DNA of 64,000 bases from Flexamia atlantica (GCA_035578135.1 JAQJVK010000010.1:25195471-25259470), one strand, 5' to 3'; shown: positions 22,920-34,189, counted from the first letter of the stretch. Program-made: numbers and translations. The notes: generated by a model not told the origin, from the letters alone.

Positions 22920-23400
22920 TGAAAATCTGCAAAGTAAGTCTTCGGAACTTGACAAATTACCCAATGTGATATTAGGTTATTGTTTTTACATGAATAATTT
23001 TAGAACTGTTTGCAATCAATGAATGTTTTTATAGTACTATATTTTGTATGTAAGCACTTGTTGGGCTATTTAATTTATTTTCTCAAATTGACTGTGATGT
23101 TAATGCTAGAATATGTAATATGTAAGTATGTAGCATTAGATATAGGGATTTTTGAATATATTATTATTTTGTTTAATATTTTAACAATCTTGAATCTGGT
23201 GAATGTTAATTTGCTGCACACATAATCCCTGCATGTGAAGCATGTCTTGTTTTGCATAGAATCTGCATTTTTGTTGGCCATAGATTAATAAGCAGCCTGT
23301 AATGTACTTGATTATAAACATTTTTTTGTACATTTGACTAGATCTATTGAACGTTGTTGTTTAACGATCAATAAATTTCTTTGTATCTAATGATTTTAAA
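22920..23400 (+). other. Possible 3' tail of the LINE fragment
   Basis: AT-rich sequence follows the RT stops directly and ends with a polyadenylation-like AATAAA (about 23370) and a short T-rich tail. It could be the untranslated 3' end of the same insertion after internal deletion. ORFs at 23010-23225 and 23075-23281 are hydrophobic and featureless. Confidence 0.3.
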
Positions 23401-23689
23401 CGTACTACATAGGCCCTATAACAACGAACCTTTATCACCAATGTTTTTTAAGTAATAACAGTGGTAAAATTGTTATACAAATTTCTATCTTTGATTATAC
23501 CTTCATATTTTAAAGACTAAACAAGTATAAAACGTGTTTAATTGATTCTTCTAAGAACCGTTTTGCTTATTTTGAACCAAAACATTTCAACCTAACACAT
23601 TACTCCATATCTCATAGCATGTCTTATAAAATTAAAATTAATAATTGCGTACATTTAACTAGGTACTACGTATTCTCGATAACACCGAA

Positions 23690-24400
23690 TTTGTACACCG
23701 CGAAACACAACCGAATTACAGTACAGCACCGATTGGGAAAGTCATGTTCAAACCTTTTAACTCCTCCCTCGGCGAAGAAACACTAAAAAGCGAACAGTCA
23801 GAGTTTGATTGTTTCGGAAGAGTTGTAGATCGATCGGATGTCTGATAGCGTCTCCGTCGTCCGGGCGTGTGGGGGAGCGATCGAGATGCATTTCGAATCG
23901 CCCGCAGTGGCAGCAGCCACGTCCCGCCAAAATTGGTAGCGACGAGCCGAGCCCCCTGGGACCGGCAGTCGTTATGCCGCTCTCCGACATCCCGCCATTA
24001 TATAGGACACTGTTTCTTGTTTGTTTCCCATTTTATCTGAACACTGCCATCTTTGATGGTTCGTTTTAGCCGTGTTTTGCAGTCCCTCTCGCATCTCCTT
24101 TTATTTTGCACTTTCCTCGGTCCTCGTGCCGGGATCGAGTCGCCATGTCGGACGTGCCGCCTGCGGCCCTGTCGCTCGGAGATACGGAGATATCGGGTAT
24201 TGCTTGGTAATGCGGTTTATTCGTTGCCGGACTCATATTATCCGATATGGCTTCGGGTTTATGGTAAACATTTTGAGATTCCTTTTAGCCAGTAATGACG
24301 ACAAATTAAACGAGTTATTTTTATTAAAACTTGATCGGGCTTATAAAAATAATCAAACCGCCTCAATGTTAAATAAGTTACCTGATTAGAAACAGGATCA
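23690..24400. promoter_or_regulatory. Island 6, about 0.7 kb
   Basis: GC-richer complex sequence, open in several frames on both strands (86, 80 and 105 codons plus; 77 minus), without recognisable protein features. TTATATAGG at about 23999-24007 is a weak TATA-like word. It is a candidate regulatory element. Confidence 0.35.
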
Positions 24401-24678
24401 GGGATGCCTATCGAATGTAATCATAAAGTCGAGACTCATTAAGATATCTAATCCTACGAATGATGATTTATTCATGAAATCTTGATTATACAACTAAATA
24501 CTGCATATAAACGCTATATTCTATATGAAGCTACAAACACACTCTCAATTAGCCATGTAATGTTATAGTATCAAATGTCATTTTAATATATGAAATAAAA
24601 GCATGGTAAATATTCATCACAAAGCCTAAAAATATTTTTTCATAGTTAAAGGTGTACGGAAATAAATCAATATACATA

Positions 24679-25099
24679 CAGGGTGTTTTATTTGTATTTT
24701 TTAACGCAACCCATTTTTAACATTGAATAATGCACATAGAAATATGAAATGAGTATTGTTTTGTTGATATTTACATTTAATACAACCCATTATTTACGTT
24801 TGGTCGCATTCAGTTTACGTTATATGTTCAAACAGTCCGCCATTGTCATTTGTATAAAGTTGTGCTCTCTCCATCAAATTCCCGAAAACGTGTTGCAAAG
24901 TACCTCTTTGAATTTCTTGCATTAAATTTGTTATATTTGTTTTGATGTGCAAACTATCCTGTGAATTGTTTTTTTAGGCCTCGCTTTTTATGTATCCCCA
25001 AAGAAAATAATATAGTGGGGTCACATCCGGGGATCTTGGAGGAAAATAATCCTTCACTGATAAAATAAAGTTTTGGGTTGCGTTAAAAAAAACACCCTG
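24679..25099 (-). mobile_element. Tc1/mariner-type MITE carrying a transposase C-terminal relic, copy 1
   Basis: The termini CAGGGTGTTTT and its inverted partner AAAACACCCTG lie inside a TA on each side (24677-24678 and 25100-25101). The inverted termini extend about 30-38 bp to TTAACGCAACCCA. On minus, about 25045 to 24815 reads FPPRSPDVTPLYYFLWGYIK, one in-frame stop, then QEIQRGTLQHVFGNLMERAQ and a final stop. The SPD.TPL.yFLWG block is the last catalytic block of IS630/Tc1/mariner-like DDE transposases. Y stands where the third acidic residue is normally found. It is an internally deleted, non-autonomous copy. Confidence 0.9.
24815..25045 (-). pseudogene. Transposase C-terminal fragment (DDE, IS630/Tc1/mariner type)
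   Basis: These are about 76 codons of the C-terminal end of a DDE transposase inside the MITE. One stop follows the KSEA residues; otherwise the frame is open to the natural-looking terminus FEHIT. The catalytic third acidic residue is replaced by tyrosine in SPDVTPLYYFLWG. The N-terminal DNA-binding and first two catalytic positions are deleted, so no activity is possible. Confidence 0.85.
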
Positions 25100-25119
25100 T
25101 ATAAAAAATATGTATATTA

Positions 25120-25620
25120 AGAGAGTTGGTTGTCGGCATAGCACTTACTACAGCCAAAACTTCATATCTTAGACCCCCCCAAATGAAAATTTTGGTGTCA
25201 AATTAAAGCTTGGAATGTCATGATAGACACTATAATGGTTGGGCCTCCATAAATTTCGGGGATTTGTCGTGGAACCGTTTTAAGGGACTTATATCATAAT
25301 TTTAGGAAATGCTCTAGGTAAGATTTGCTTACTTAAAAACATATGGTCATTGTTTGAAATAGTTGTAATGATTACCAACAGAATGCAGCACTTCTTCCAA
25401 AACCAATGAGAGAAAGTCCGGGCAAATCCGAGGTTATCAGCTAGTTTTTATATAAAAAGAGAGTTATGTATCGTAATAGCAAGTGCTACAGTCAAATCTA
25501 CATGTCATAGACCTTTGATCTTGGTGTAAAATTAAAACTTGGATCCTCATTATATGCACTGTGGTGATCGGCTTCGATAACGTTTTTCGTGGTTATCAAG
25601 TTATATCCAAACAAACCCGT
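25120..25620 (+). repeat. Two diverged direct repeats, about 170 bp, 335 bp apart
   Basis: About 25120-25300 and 25455-25620 share GAGAGTT, CTACAG(C/T)CAAA, TTGGTGT(C/A)AAATTAAA, CTTGGA and a GTGGTT/GTGGAAC stretch leading to TTATATC. Divergence is substantial. This is an old tandem duplication or two copies of a dispersed element. No coding content. Confidence 0.6.
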
Positions 25621-26400
25621 AGTTAACGTAATAAATAATAGAATATATATATATATTATAATGTATATTATGTCCAGTGAAGTATTTTTGCTTGGGGCAA
25701 TGAAGGCAAAATAACTCTTAGCCTAAGCAAAATGTTATTTGAGGAATGCATGAATCTCACCCATTGGGCTAATATTCTTGAAAGTTAATGTCTTACAGAT
25801 TTCTTTGTCTTTACGCCGACGAATCGTGTCAATTGCAATGAAAGCTTCCCTTTGACTGCAGTTTTAAGTGCATTACATACCAAATTGACAATTAAGTACG
25901 TGCTAATTGCAATTCCATTAAAGTAAGTTTATGTTAATTATAACTTAAACGACCGCAATAATCGCAATTTAATTTATAAAACTTCCGGGGGTGGTTTAGG
26001 ACGGTATTTTAATTAGAAAATTTTGAAATATGTCTCACTGTAATTTCATCCCATAAACTTCAAAATACGGTTACAGAAATCAGATACATATACAAATTAT
26101 TATTTATCTTTACATACTATGAACAATTCCGATACATAAAGAGTGTTCATAAAAACGTTTCACGACTTTGTGATATGATTCCTTACAAATAAATTTATAA
26201 GAGTTGATGCGATGGTATTTTCTAAATTGCATAATTACCCAAATATCGGTTTCTCGTATTTTTTATTAAATATTTGTAACTCGGCACTTACCGAAAACTA
26301 GTACTGTATCGACAATTTTAAGGATAGTTTTTTCAACATATACATTTCATCAAGTACGATTTACATAATATCTTTGCACCGATTTAGTAAAATAATGCTC
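25621..26400. other. AT-rich spacer with a short (AT)n tract
   Basis: A run of alternating AT lies at about 25643-25656. Otherwise nothing is recognised. Confidence 0.5.
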
Positions 26401-26427
26401 AACAGTGTATGATGTAGCTGTAGTATA

Positions 26428-26443
26428 TCTATCTCGAGATAGA
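26428..26443. repeat. 16-bp perfect palindrome
   Basis: TCTATCTCGAGATAGA is self-complementary. It sits at the left edge of island 7. Confidence 0.9.
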
Positions 26444-26830
26444 CATGTGCAGACGTGTGTCCGATATTAACCTTCCTGGCTACCTAGTATTTGATAGCTC
26501 TACCCATACCTAGTATGCGTAGAGCGGTCCTTTGTAGAGCAGCAATGTTTTAGAATGTTTTAGTATGCGGGAGAACGAGCTAAGTCGTAACACATGTAAA
26601 ACATTTAACACAAAATATTGTCAATCTTCTCCAGACTATCTAAACACTCGTATATTGTGAGTATGTACGACGGTCCGGGCTGGAGGCGGAGCTCAGGAGT
26701 CGAAGAAGCTTTATCGACTCGGGTTATAGATGACGACTCGGGGGGCGACGTCAGATACAAGCGTGAACACTCGGAGCAAGATCGATGCACGGTCAGGCGC
26801 TACTGACATATATGATAGATGGAACATAAT
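26440..26830. promoter_or_regulatory. Island 7 upstream of the 43-bp array
   Basis: This complex block ends about 130 bp before the array. ORFs on both strands (26605-26790 minus, 26618-26806 plus) are featureless. It is a candidate regulatory element. Confidence 0.3.
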
Positions 26831-26957
26831 TAGATAAATAAAACACACCCTGTACCGGCCTACTTATTACATTTCATTATCGAGCTTCCTACTTCTCGAT
26901 TAATAGCGTTCTTCGTCGTATCAGATCAATCACCAGCTGTCAATGCGTCTTCTGAAG

Positions 26958-28508
26958 CGCTACCGCCCGTCGGCCCGCCCGGTCTACAGACTACTACAAC
27001 CGCTACCGCCCGTCGGCCCGCCCGGTCTACAGACTACCACAAGCGCTACCGCCCGTCGGCCCGCCCGGTCTACAGACTACCACAAGCGCTACCGCCCGTC
27101 GGCCCGCCCGGTCTACAGACTACCACAAGCGCTACCGCCCGTCGGCCCGCCCGGTCTAAAGAATACCACAAGCGCTACCGCCCGTCGGCCCGCCCGGTCT
27201 ACAGACTACCACAAGCGCTACCGCCCGTCGGACCGGCCGGTCTACAGACTACCACAAGCGCTACCGCCCGTCGGCCCGCCCGGTCTACAGACTACCACAA
27301 GCGCTACCGCCCGTCGGCCCGCCCGGTCTAAAGAATACCACAAGCGCTACCGCCCGTCGGCCCGCCCGGTCTACAGACTACCACAAGCGCTACCGCCCGT
27401 CGGACCGGCCGGTCTACAGACTACCACAAGCGCTACCGCCCGTCGGACCGGCCGGTCTACAGACTACCACAAGCGCTACCGCCCGTCGGCCCGCCCGGTC
27501 TACAGACTACCACAAGCGCTACCGCCCGTCGGACCGCCCGGTCTACAGACTACCACAAGCGCTACCGCCCGTCGGCCCGCCCGGTCTACAGACTACCACA
27601 AGCGCTACCGCCCGTCGGACCGCCCGGTCTACAGACTACCACAAGCGCTATCGCCCGTCGGACCGCCCGGTCTACAGACTACCACAAGCGCTACCGCCCG
27701 TCGGCCCGCCCGGTCTACAGACTACCACAAGCGCTATCGCCCGTCGGACCGCCCGGTCTACAGACTACCACAAGCGCTACCGCCCGTCGGCCCGCCCGGT
27801 CTACAGACTACCACAAGCGCTACCGCCCGTCGGACCGCCCGGTCTACAGACTACCACAAGCGCTACCGCCCGTCGGCCCGCCCGGTCTTCAGACTACCAC
27901 AAGCGCTACCGCCCGTCGGCCCGCCCGGTCTACAGACTACCATAAGCGCTACCGCCCGTCGGCCCGCCCGGTCTACAGACTACCATAAGCGCTACCGCCC
28001 GGCCCGTCGGCCCGCCCGGTCTACAGACTACCACAAGCGCTACCGCCCGTCGGACCGCCCGGTCTACAGACTACCACAAGCGCTACCGCCCGTCGGACCG
28101 CCCGGTCTACAGACTACCACAAGCGCTACCGCCCGTCGGACCGCCCGGTCTACAGACTACCACAAGCGCTACCGCCCGTCGGCCCGCCCGGTCTACAGAC
28201 TACCACAAGCGCTACCGCCCGTCGGCCCGCCCGGTCTACAGACTACCATAAGCGCTACCGCCCGTCGGCCCGCCCGGTCTACAGACTACCATAAGCGCTA
28301 CCGCCCGTCGGCCCGCCCGGTCTACAGGCTAACACAAGCGCTACCGCCCGTCGGCCCGCCCGGTCTACAGACTAACACAAGCGCTACCGCCCGTCGGCCC
28401 GCCCGGTCTACAGACTAACACAAGCGCTACCGCCCGTCGGCCCGCCCGGTCTACAGACTACCACAAGCGCTACCGCCCGTCGGCCCGCCCGGTCTACAGC
28501 TACCACAA
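26958..28508 (+). repeat. Minisatellite, 43-bp unit, about 36 copies, giving a 491-codon artificial ORF
   Basis: The unit is CGCTACCGCCCGTCGGCCCG followed by CCCGGTCTACAGACTACC and ACAAG. Variants are CGGACC for CGGCCC, CCGGCCGG for CCGCCCGG, AAAGAATAC for ACAGACTAC, CATAAG for CACAAG, and one 5-bp insertion near 28000. The rare AAAGAATAC variant recurs 172 bp (four units) apart at about 27155 and 27326. The main unit has no stop in any plus frame and 43 = 3x14+1, so reading cycles through all frames, giving a 43-residue Arg/Pro/Tyr-rich period. The ORF (26943-28418) ends at the first TAA-bearing variant. Fortuitous coding is most likely. Confidence 0.97.
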
Positions 28509-28589
28509 AATCTTCGAAAATCGAACTTAAACGCCACATTGTACAACCGCTATGACATGATTTTTACTTTGATTTAGATAGGTACAGTC

Positions 28590-28754
28590 AAATCCATAAA
28601 TATGGCCAAGCATTCCAACACGGCCATTGGGAGTAATCTGTGTGTCCCTGGTGTAACCCGTCAAGGGGAGCAGTCCGTATCCGCCCACAAAATAAAAATA
28701 TGGGGGGAATCGTCAATAATGCTTGAAAATCCAATGGAAGTTCAAATATATAGG
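28590..28754. other. Spacer after the array
   Basis: Mixed sequence with no recognisable feature; the 82-codon minus ORF is featureless. Confidence 0.35.
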
Positions 28755-29205
28755 AATTTGGAGTGGTTGAAACGGGTTTAAAAATGGCAATTGATCTCTT
28801 AAAAAATTGAAGGAGGGGAGACAACCAATTATCCATGGATAAAAATTAAGTCTTTAAGAAAAAATAAATTTAGCAAAGAAAACACGAGGAAAATTAAATA
28901 TCCAATTTTAATGGACTTTTCGAGGGGTTGAAATGGGTTGGAATTGGCGAATGTCATCTGATATACCTGAAGGGTCAAACTGACCATCTCCGAATCAAAA
29001 ATTATGTCTATCAGTAAAAAAGTAAGTCAGCGAAAAACATGAAAATAATAAATATATTTGAAAATTCAACGAAAGTAAAAATTGCAATGGCTTTTTGAAG
29101 GGTTGAAACTGCATTAAATTGGCTAATGACTTTTTATTAATGTGAATGATCACACTGACAAACTCGGTTTCAAACATCAGGTCCTTCAGTAAAAAATAAC
29201 TTTTA
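28755..29205 (+). repeat. Degenerate tandem repeat, about 120-175-bp units, three copies
   Basis: The units start at about 28755, 28912 and 29086. They share the order GGTTGAAA(C/T)GGGTT, AATTGGC(G/T)AATG, a TGAC...TC..AATCA block, TC(A/T)GTAAAAAATAA and TGAAAATTCAA. Divergence is high. It is an old satellite-like or transposon-internal duplication. Confidence 0.6.
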
Positions 29206-29870
29206 TAAATAACCATTCTTCTATAGCCAACTTTATTTTACAAACCGCTTCATTCTCTTCCTATTTCTCAGGAGAAACAGGCTGATGATTTTAGATCCTT
29301 GTTTGCTAAAAATAATACGAGACATTTAAGCATTAGATATTATTTAACTTCCCTACAATTTGGTTGGAATTTTTTTATAGCTATCCTAACGCATGGTAGG
29401 CTCTTTAAACATTTAATACAGGCCTAAATTAGAGAATAATGTTGGATTTGTAAAACTGCGAATACAGATAAAAAAATATCGACGAGGACAAAAACCCAAG
29501 AGGATTGTTCACATATTAACATTATATTAATGTTGACGTGCGTCCTGTATTTATTGACAAGAACTAAGGGAAGTAGAAAAGTAAAATTAATAAATCAGAA
29601 TAGAATAATTACATACATGAATTTTACAAATACTTTACTTTTAAGTTCGTGTTTTGAATTATTATCTTTCCATAATGCAAGGCCAATAAAATTCTTAAAA
29701 TTTGCGTTACAACTGTGCGTGGTAGATTTATTGACTTGTCGGCCACGATGACAAACACCATTGTGACGTCATTTAACAGTCACTTTGGGCCACCTTAGGC
29801 AAGTCAGTATAGCCCCTACCAAAATTGATTTTTCCCCCTCCTGCTATGTTTAGACGCTTTTTACCACTTG
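29206..29870. other. AT-rich spacer, nothing recognised
   Basis: The 73-codon plus ORF (29530-29751) shows no feature. Confidence 0.45.
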
Positions 29871-29879
29871 TAACGGGTG

Positions 29880-30395
29880 AGTAAAATAATAATTTATCTC
29901 CCAGTGGGAGTAAAGTAATTACTTTGTCTCCCGGTGGGAGAAAAAATATACAAATAGGAATAACACTTAAATCGATGATTCAAATTTAGAGCGCCTTCAA
30001 ATTTCCACGCACACATGCAAATATTTTGCAGATCAACGAATACATCCGCTAACAGCTGATTTTATGGCAGGAATAATCAAATGAGATTAACACTAAAAAC
30101 AGTCTGCTGTGAGAACGACTAAATTATGCATGTAAGAACGTTGCAACAATCAGCTGATCGCTGGTGCATGCTGGTTGCAGCTACCCGGATGAAGGCGCTA
30201 TTAGCACAACGAAATAAAATGGAAATTTATATTACTTACTAAGTTAATTACTTCCTAAGTAAATAAAAATCATTATGATCAGGATAATTATTGCAGGTGA
30301 GAGAAAAATATTTTGTGTATTTCGAGAGTAAAGCACATTGCCTCCCTCATGAGACAATGGTGTTCTTTACTCCCTTAACACACAAATAACTGATT
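29880..30395 (-). repeat. Candidate dispersed repeat B, copy 1
   Basis: On minus, the phrase order AATAGCGCC, CTGCAACCAGCATGCA, GATCAGCTGATTGTTGCAAC and CGTTCTTACATG resembles plus-strand 48290-48380. Both have GAGAGTAAAG and TTTACTCCCTTAA-type flanks. Divergence is considerable, so the relation needs alignment. (CTCCC(A/G)GTGGGAG occurs twice near 29900-29940.). Confidence 0.4.
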
Positions 30396-30504
30396 CCAAG
30401 ACTATTTCTATTAAAGAAAGGTCGCCAAATGAATAGACGCACACTCTTATGCGTGAGTCTCACAGGCCGAGGTATGAATCAACCTCTTGATTCATACGTA
30501 CGCA

Positions 30505-30746
30505 ATTCATAATGAATTCAAATAGTATACATGGAACAAGAATTTGCATGGAAAATAAATGTTCCGATAGCGCGTCGTTTATAACAGGACGATATTAATA
30601 GTGATTATAATTGCAGTCAAGTGTGGAGTAACAAATGTCGGGCTTGCATGGCCTCGGTCGCACCGCGCCGCCAGGAAGATAACGAACAGACTCAAATATC
30701 AAGCTGCACCTCCTGTTTTTTAGGTGTATGTATTTTTGTCGGTGAC
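30505..30746 (+). promoter_or_regulatory. Duplicated non-coding block, copy 1
   Basis: The block TAATGAATTCAAATA, CAAGAATTTGCATGGAAAATA, a CCGATAGCGCGTCGTTTATAA stretch, GGACGATATTAATAGTGATTA, ACAAATGTCGGGC and TTGCATGG aligns in order with 36988-37145. Both copies are followed by TGTCGGTGA (30737-30745; 37171-37179). It has no ORF. TTTATAA/TTATAA words near the GCG core would suit Hox/Caudal-type factors. The simplest reading is a duplicated cis-regulatory element. Confidence 0.55.
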
Positions 30747-31880
30747 GTCTAATTGTTTTTACACCTTAAGAAGAGATAACACGAAATATATCATTTAAAT
30801 TTCATACCTTAGTGCCATTTAGGATATGAACACTTTTTCAATTTTTTATGCTTTTTTAGATGAGATTTAATCTTAAGGATCGATATTAATCGAGTTCCTT
30901 CCACTCCAAATGCATTTTGAACATGGATACACAAAACTGTGGTCATGTGAAAATAGTAAATAATAGTAAGAATAGTGAAAAATAGTAAGAAATAATAAAT
31001 CGTAAAAAAAGTAAACAGCAGTAAATAACCGTTCATAACCGAGTCAGACTTGTGGAAATAAATCAGACAAAACTGGAGAACTCGTGCACAATGTAAAACA
31101 GTAAGTAGTATACCCATCCAAAATCGTAAGTAGTCGGGGGGAGTGGGACTAGTTCATACGGGGGCAGGTTTGTAAAAAAAATTATCAATAATCAAAGCGC
31201 TTGTGTACGTTCAAGTTGGTACAGTGGCGATGCTATGTGGATAATTTCATGGCCAAACTACCGTTGATTACTGTGTGGCAAAGTTACGTGGTTTTCTACC
31301 AAAATAGTATATTGTTCGTGTTAGGTTTGAGTGGAAATAAGAAGGCTGAGTCATAGTCGGGAACAGCCAACTATAGACTCGTCTTATTCAGCAGTTTTAA
31401 TTAGTAAATTCGTGTATTTTTTATTTTTAGTTTTTGATTATGCGAGTTGTAGTTTGTAATTTGTAGTTTTGCAATTGTGTGTGTTTTGGTTATGATTTTG
31501 TGGAAATTTGATATCACTGATTACCTTAGTGAAAATACAATTGATTAGTTGACAAAGCTTTGTTCACGAATCCGTGATGGTAAATGTATGCAAAAATCTA
31601 AACCAAAACATAAACTCAGCATCACCAACAATGAACTTCAATCGAAGACTGAAGAAATATTTTCTCGACTATGCGAGTGTAAAAACAATACAAACTCTTT
31701 TTGATGAGTTCTTACTGAAACAAAAAATATACACGCAGGGAAAGGTTTAGGCTTTCAAATATTCGATTTATTACAATGTATCACTACCGATAGCTTCATA
31801 AAAAAAATAAAATCTCGAAACCGTCTCAACAAGCCCCACTCTCCCCTACACGAGTGCAAAACCTTCATAAATCCGTGGTA
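30747..31880. other. AT-rich spacer, nothing recognised
   Basis: A 102-codon minus ORF (30809-31117) reads low-complexity, hydrophobic sequence from AATAGTAA-type repeats (about 30950-31010). I do not call it a gene. Confidence 0.45.
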
Positions 31881-31951
31881 AAACTAAAAGTTTTCAGTGG
31901 GAACGGTCGAACGCTTAGCCGAAAATCCCACATGCCATGACAGCCGCAGTG

Positions 31952-31974
31952 GGACGCCGATGCGTGTGGCGTCC
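31952..31974. repeat. Perfect 7-bp GC hairpin
   Basis: GGACGCC, a nine-base loop, then GGCGTCC, in a GC-richer patch (about 31890-32000). Confidence 0.75.
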
Positions 31975-32117
31975 AGTAGTACAGATGCTATCGGAAATAC
32001 TAGCATGATATTCAAATTGACACAATTAATTTGTATAGATCGCAACAATAGAGTTGAGTAATGTTATAACAGATGAGTGGAGCAGTGACCGGCCATAACT
32101 CTGCCGCGGTCAGAGTT

Positions 32118-32146
32118 ACCCCCTCCCCCCTGAGCCCCCCCCCCCC
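32118..32146 (-). other. C-run cluster (potential G-quadruplex on minus)
   Basis: Runs of 5, 6 and 12 C lie within 30 bases, the last at 32135-32146. A second C6TC6 tract is at about 32428-32440. Minus ORFs through both tracts (32012-32224, 32282-32467) reflect the Gly/Pro runs. Confidence 0.6.
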
Positions 32147-32739
32147 GATTCCACACGCCGTATAGAGAGATACGTCGGTAAATATACAACAGTAACTCTC
32201 GCCATGACGGTTGTTATTTGACATTCCATGTCGCGATGTTTCGTTAAGTAAAAAGGAGTTTGTTTAGGGTAATGATTAATTTTAGCTAGAAAATCTAATA
32301 AGGCGAGTGAAAAAGCCGAAAAATGAAAGAAATTGATAAAAGAAATCCGCGTGAAAGAAATTGTTTTCTATCGGTGTTTTATAATGAACGTTTTTCAAGT
32401 TTTCACTGCTGAGAGGTGAGAGGAAAACCCCCCTCCCCCCTAATTGAACGATAATAAAAAACTTCAATAATTGTAATATTTTCGATATATCAGTTTTCTG
32501 GTCAAAGACTAAACTTGCAGTAAATTATCGTAATTTCTTCTATAGAATAGAAAAAGAGGGATTACGCCAATAAAACCGGGACGACCCTGAAAGTCTAACG
32601 TAAAGGAATCGTCTTATACTATGTTTAAATAGCAGATTACCCAGTCACATATAAGTATGATTTGCAATACGGTGAAATACTAGAGAATAAAATAAATTAA
32701 GTTTGCAGACATCGCCGACGATTAAAAATTACATTCCAT

Positions 32740-33020
32740 ACTCCCACAGACACGAAAAATCGATGATAAGAGTGTAGAGAAATGCCAGTTTGTTGTCACT
32801 CGGGGCCTGGGAGCGATATTACTGGATAAACAAATGCGTTTGAATGAACCGGAGATGAGGCAAACCGTGCCAGAGATGATCGACCGCGAAATTGACCCCC
32901 AAGAAAGTCCCTCGGTTCGTCGAAGGAAACTTCGGCCGTATCATGTGCGACATTAGGTTCCCAGATCACCACATCGTCGAAGCCCTCAGACGTTGCGAAT
33001 GAAATAGTATATTTCATAGG
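32740..33020. promoter_or_regulatory. Island 8, open on both strands
   Basis: A 73-codon minus ORF (32796-33017) faces a plus frame open from SGPGSD through MRLNEPEMRQTVPEMIDRE to a stop near 32953. Both look protein-like in composition, but neither is recognised and neither has clear splice sites. It could hold a small exon or be a conserved non-coding element. Confidence 0.3.
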
Positions 33021-33193
33021 TCAAGTTTTACTCGAAAAATAACCGAGTAACGAAAAGCAGCTTTAAGCTCGTGTGATGAACTATGTTTTTCGTTTTACCG
33101 CTCAATACAACAGGCTAACTACTTAAGAAAACAAAAATATTACCTTTAAAGATATCTCCCAAAGAGGCTTTCATCTTGTTCTTGCTATTAAAA

Positions 33194-33209
33194 ACAATCA
33201 GCTGATTGT
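33194..33209. repeat. 16-bp perfect palindrome with CAGCTG core
   Basis: ACAATCAGCTGATTGT is exactly self-complementary. Related ATCAGCTGAT words occur at 30150 and 48370 in candidate repeat B. Confidence 0.85.
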
Positions 33210-34189
33210 CTATTTCGTTTGCGTAACGTTAGGCTGACAACAATGAACAACTATCGATGTATCGAACGCATTGAACTATCGATTGGTGAAATGAGCAAGT
33301 TAAATCGACAACAGTGCAACAATGAATTACAATTAATAATAAAAATCTATAACCACTCAATGCAAGCAATAGCTCACCATCGAAGCTGACGTACACACGC
33401 ATGCAGTTTTAGTACATTATAAACGAACAGCTGACGTCCTCGACATCAGCTAATTCTTTTTATCCCTAGAGCGAAAAAGAGCTTCTTTAGGCCAGCAACA
33501 CATGCAATGAAAACAACCATTTTCGCAGCTGTATAACGAAAAGTACATATCGATTAAATCATTAGCTCCACCCTTGTCATCGAACTGAGCGTCTTTCCCT
33601 TCACAACGATTCGTTATCATTTTGCATCTTGCGGCTTAAAGATTTCGGAAAACAACTTGATAGAGGGAGAATCTTGTGTGTGTTAATTTATTTTATTTTG
33701 CATCTTAATTTATTAAAATATACTCCATTATCAGTACGGTAAATTATATTCGACTCGTATTTTTCTTGGAAATGGTCTTGTTGTATTCCCTCATTTGTAA
33801 GGGAAGCTTAATTTCTTCTAATTTTTTAAATTAATTGTATCGAGGACATACAATAAAAAGAAAATCTGATCATGATTGATATGTTTCGATCTTATAAAAT
33901 AGCTATTGAACAATCGCATTAGAGAAATCTACTAAGAGTGAAAAAGTGTTTTAGCACATGTTTATGACACTATGATCAGGAAATATATTGGATCTAGATG
34001 TCAGTAGTGCACAGTATTTTGGTAATTCCAAGAAGATATGTTAGCCCGGCCATGAAACATTACAGTATTTCATACTGTATGATTTCCACACTGCGGGCTG
34101 AACAGCAAAATATATTTGAATACTTATATCGATTAGTAAATTCAAAACGATTCCATCAACTCCGTTGAACCGTAATTTCGTGTTCTGGA
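33210..34189. other. AT-rich spacer
   Basis: Short ATCGATNNATCGA-like words near 33250-33310; no other structure. Confidence 0.4.

Noticed and set aside
22000..24300. Endogenous viral sequence
   Set aside because: The only RT-like peptides match non-LTR retrotransposon blocks; no capsid, envelope or viral polymerase features were seen anywhere in the window.
26943..28418. A 491-residue proline/arginine-rich protein gene
   Set aside because: It is wholly the 43-bp minisatellite read through cycling frames; there is no non-repeat domain, and the end is simply the first unit variant with TAA.
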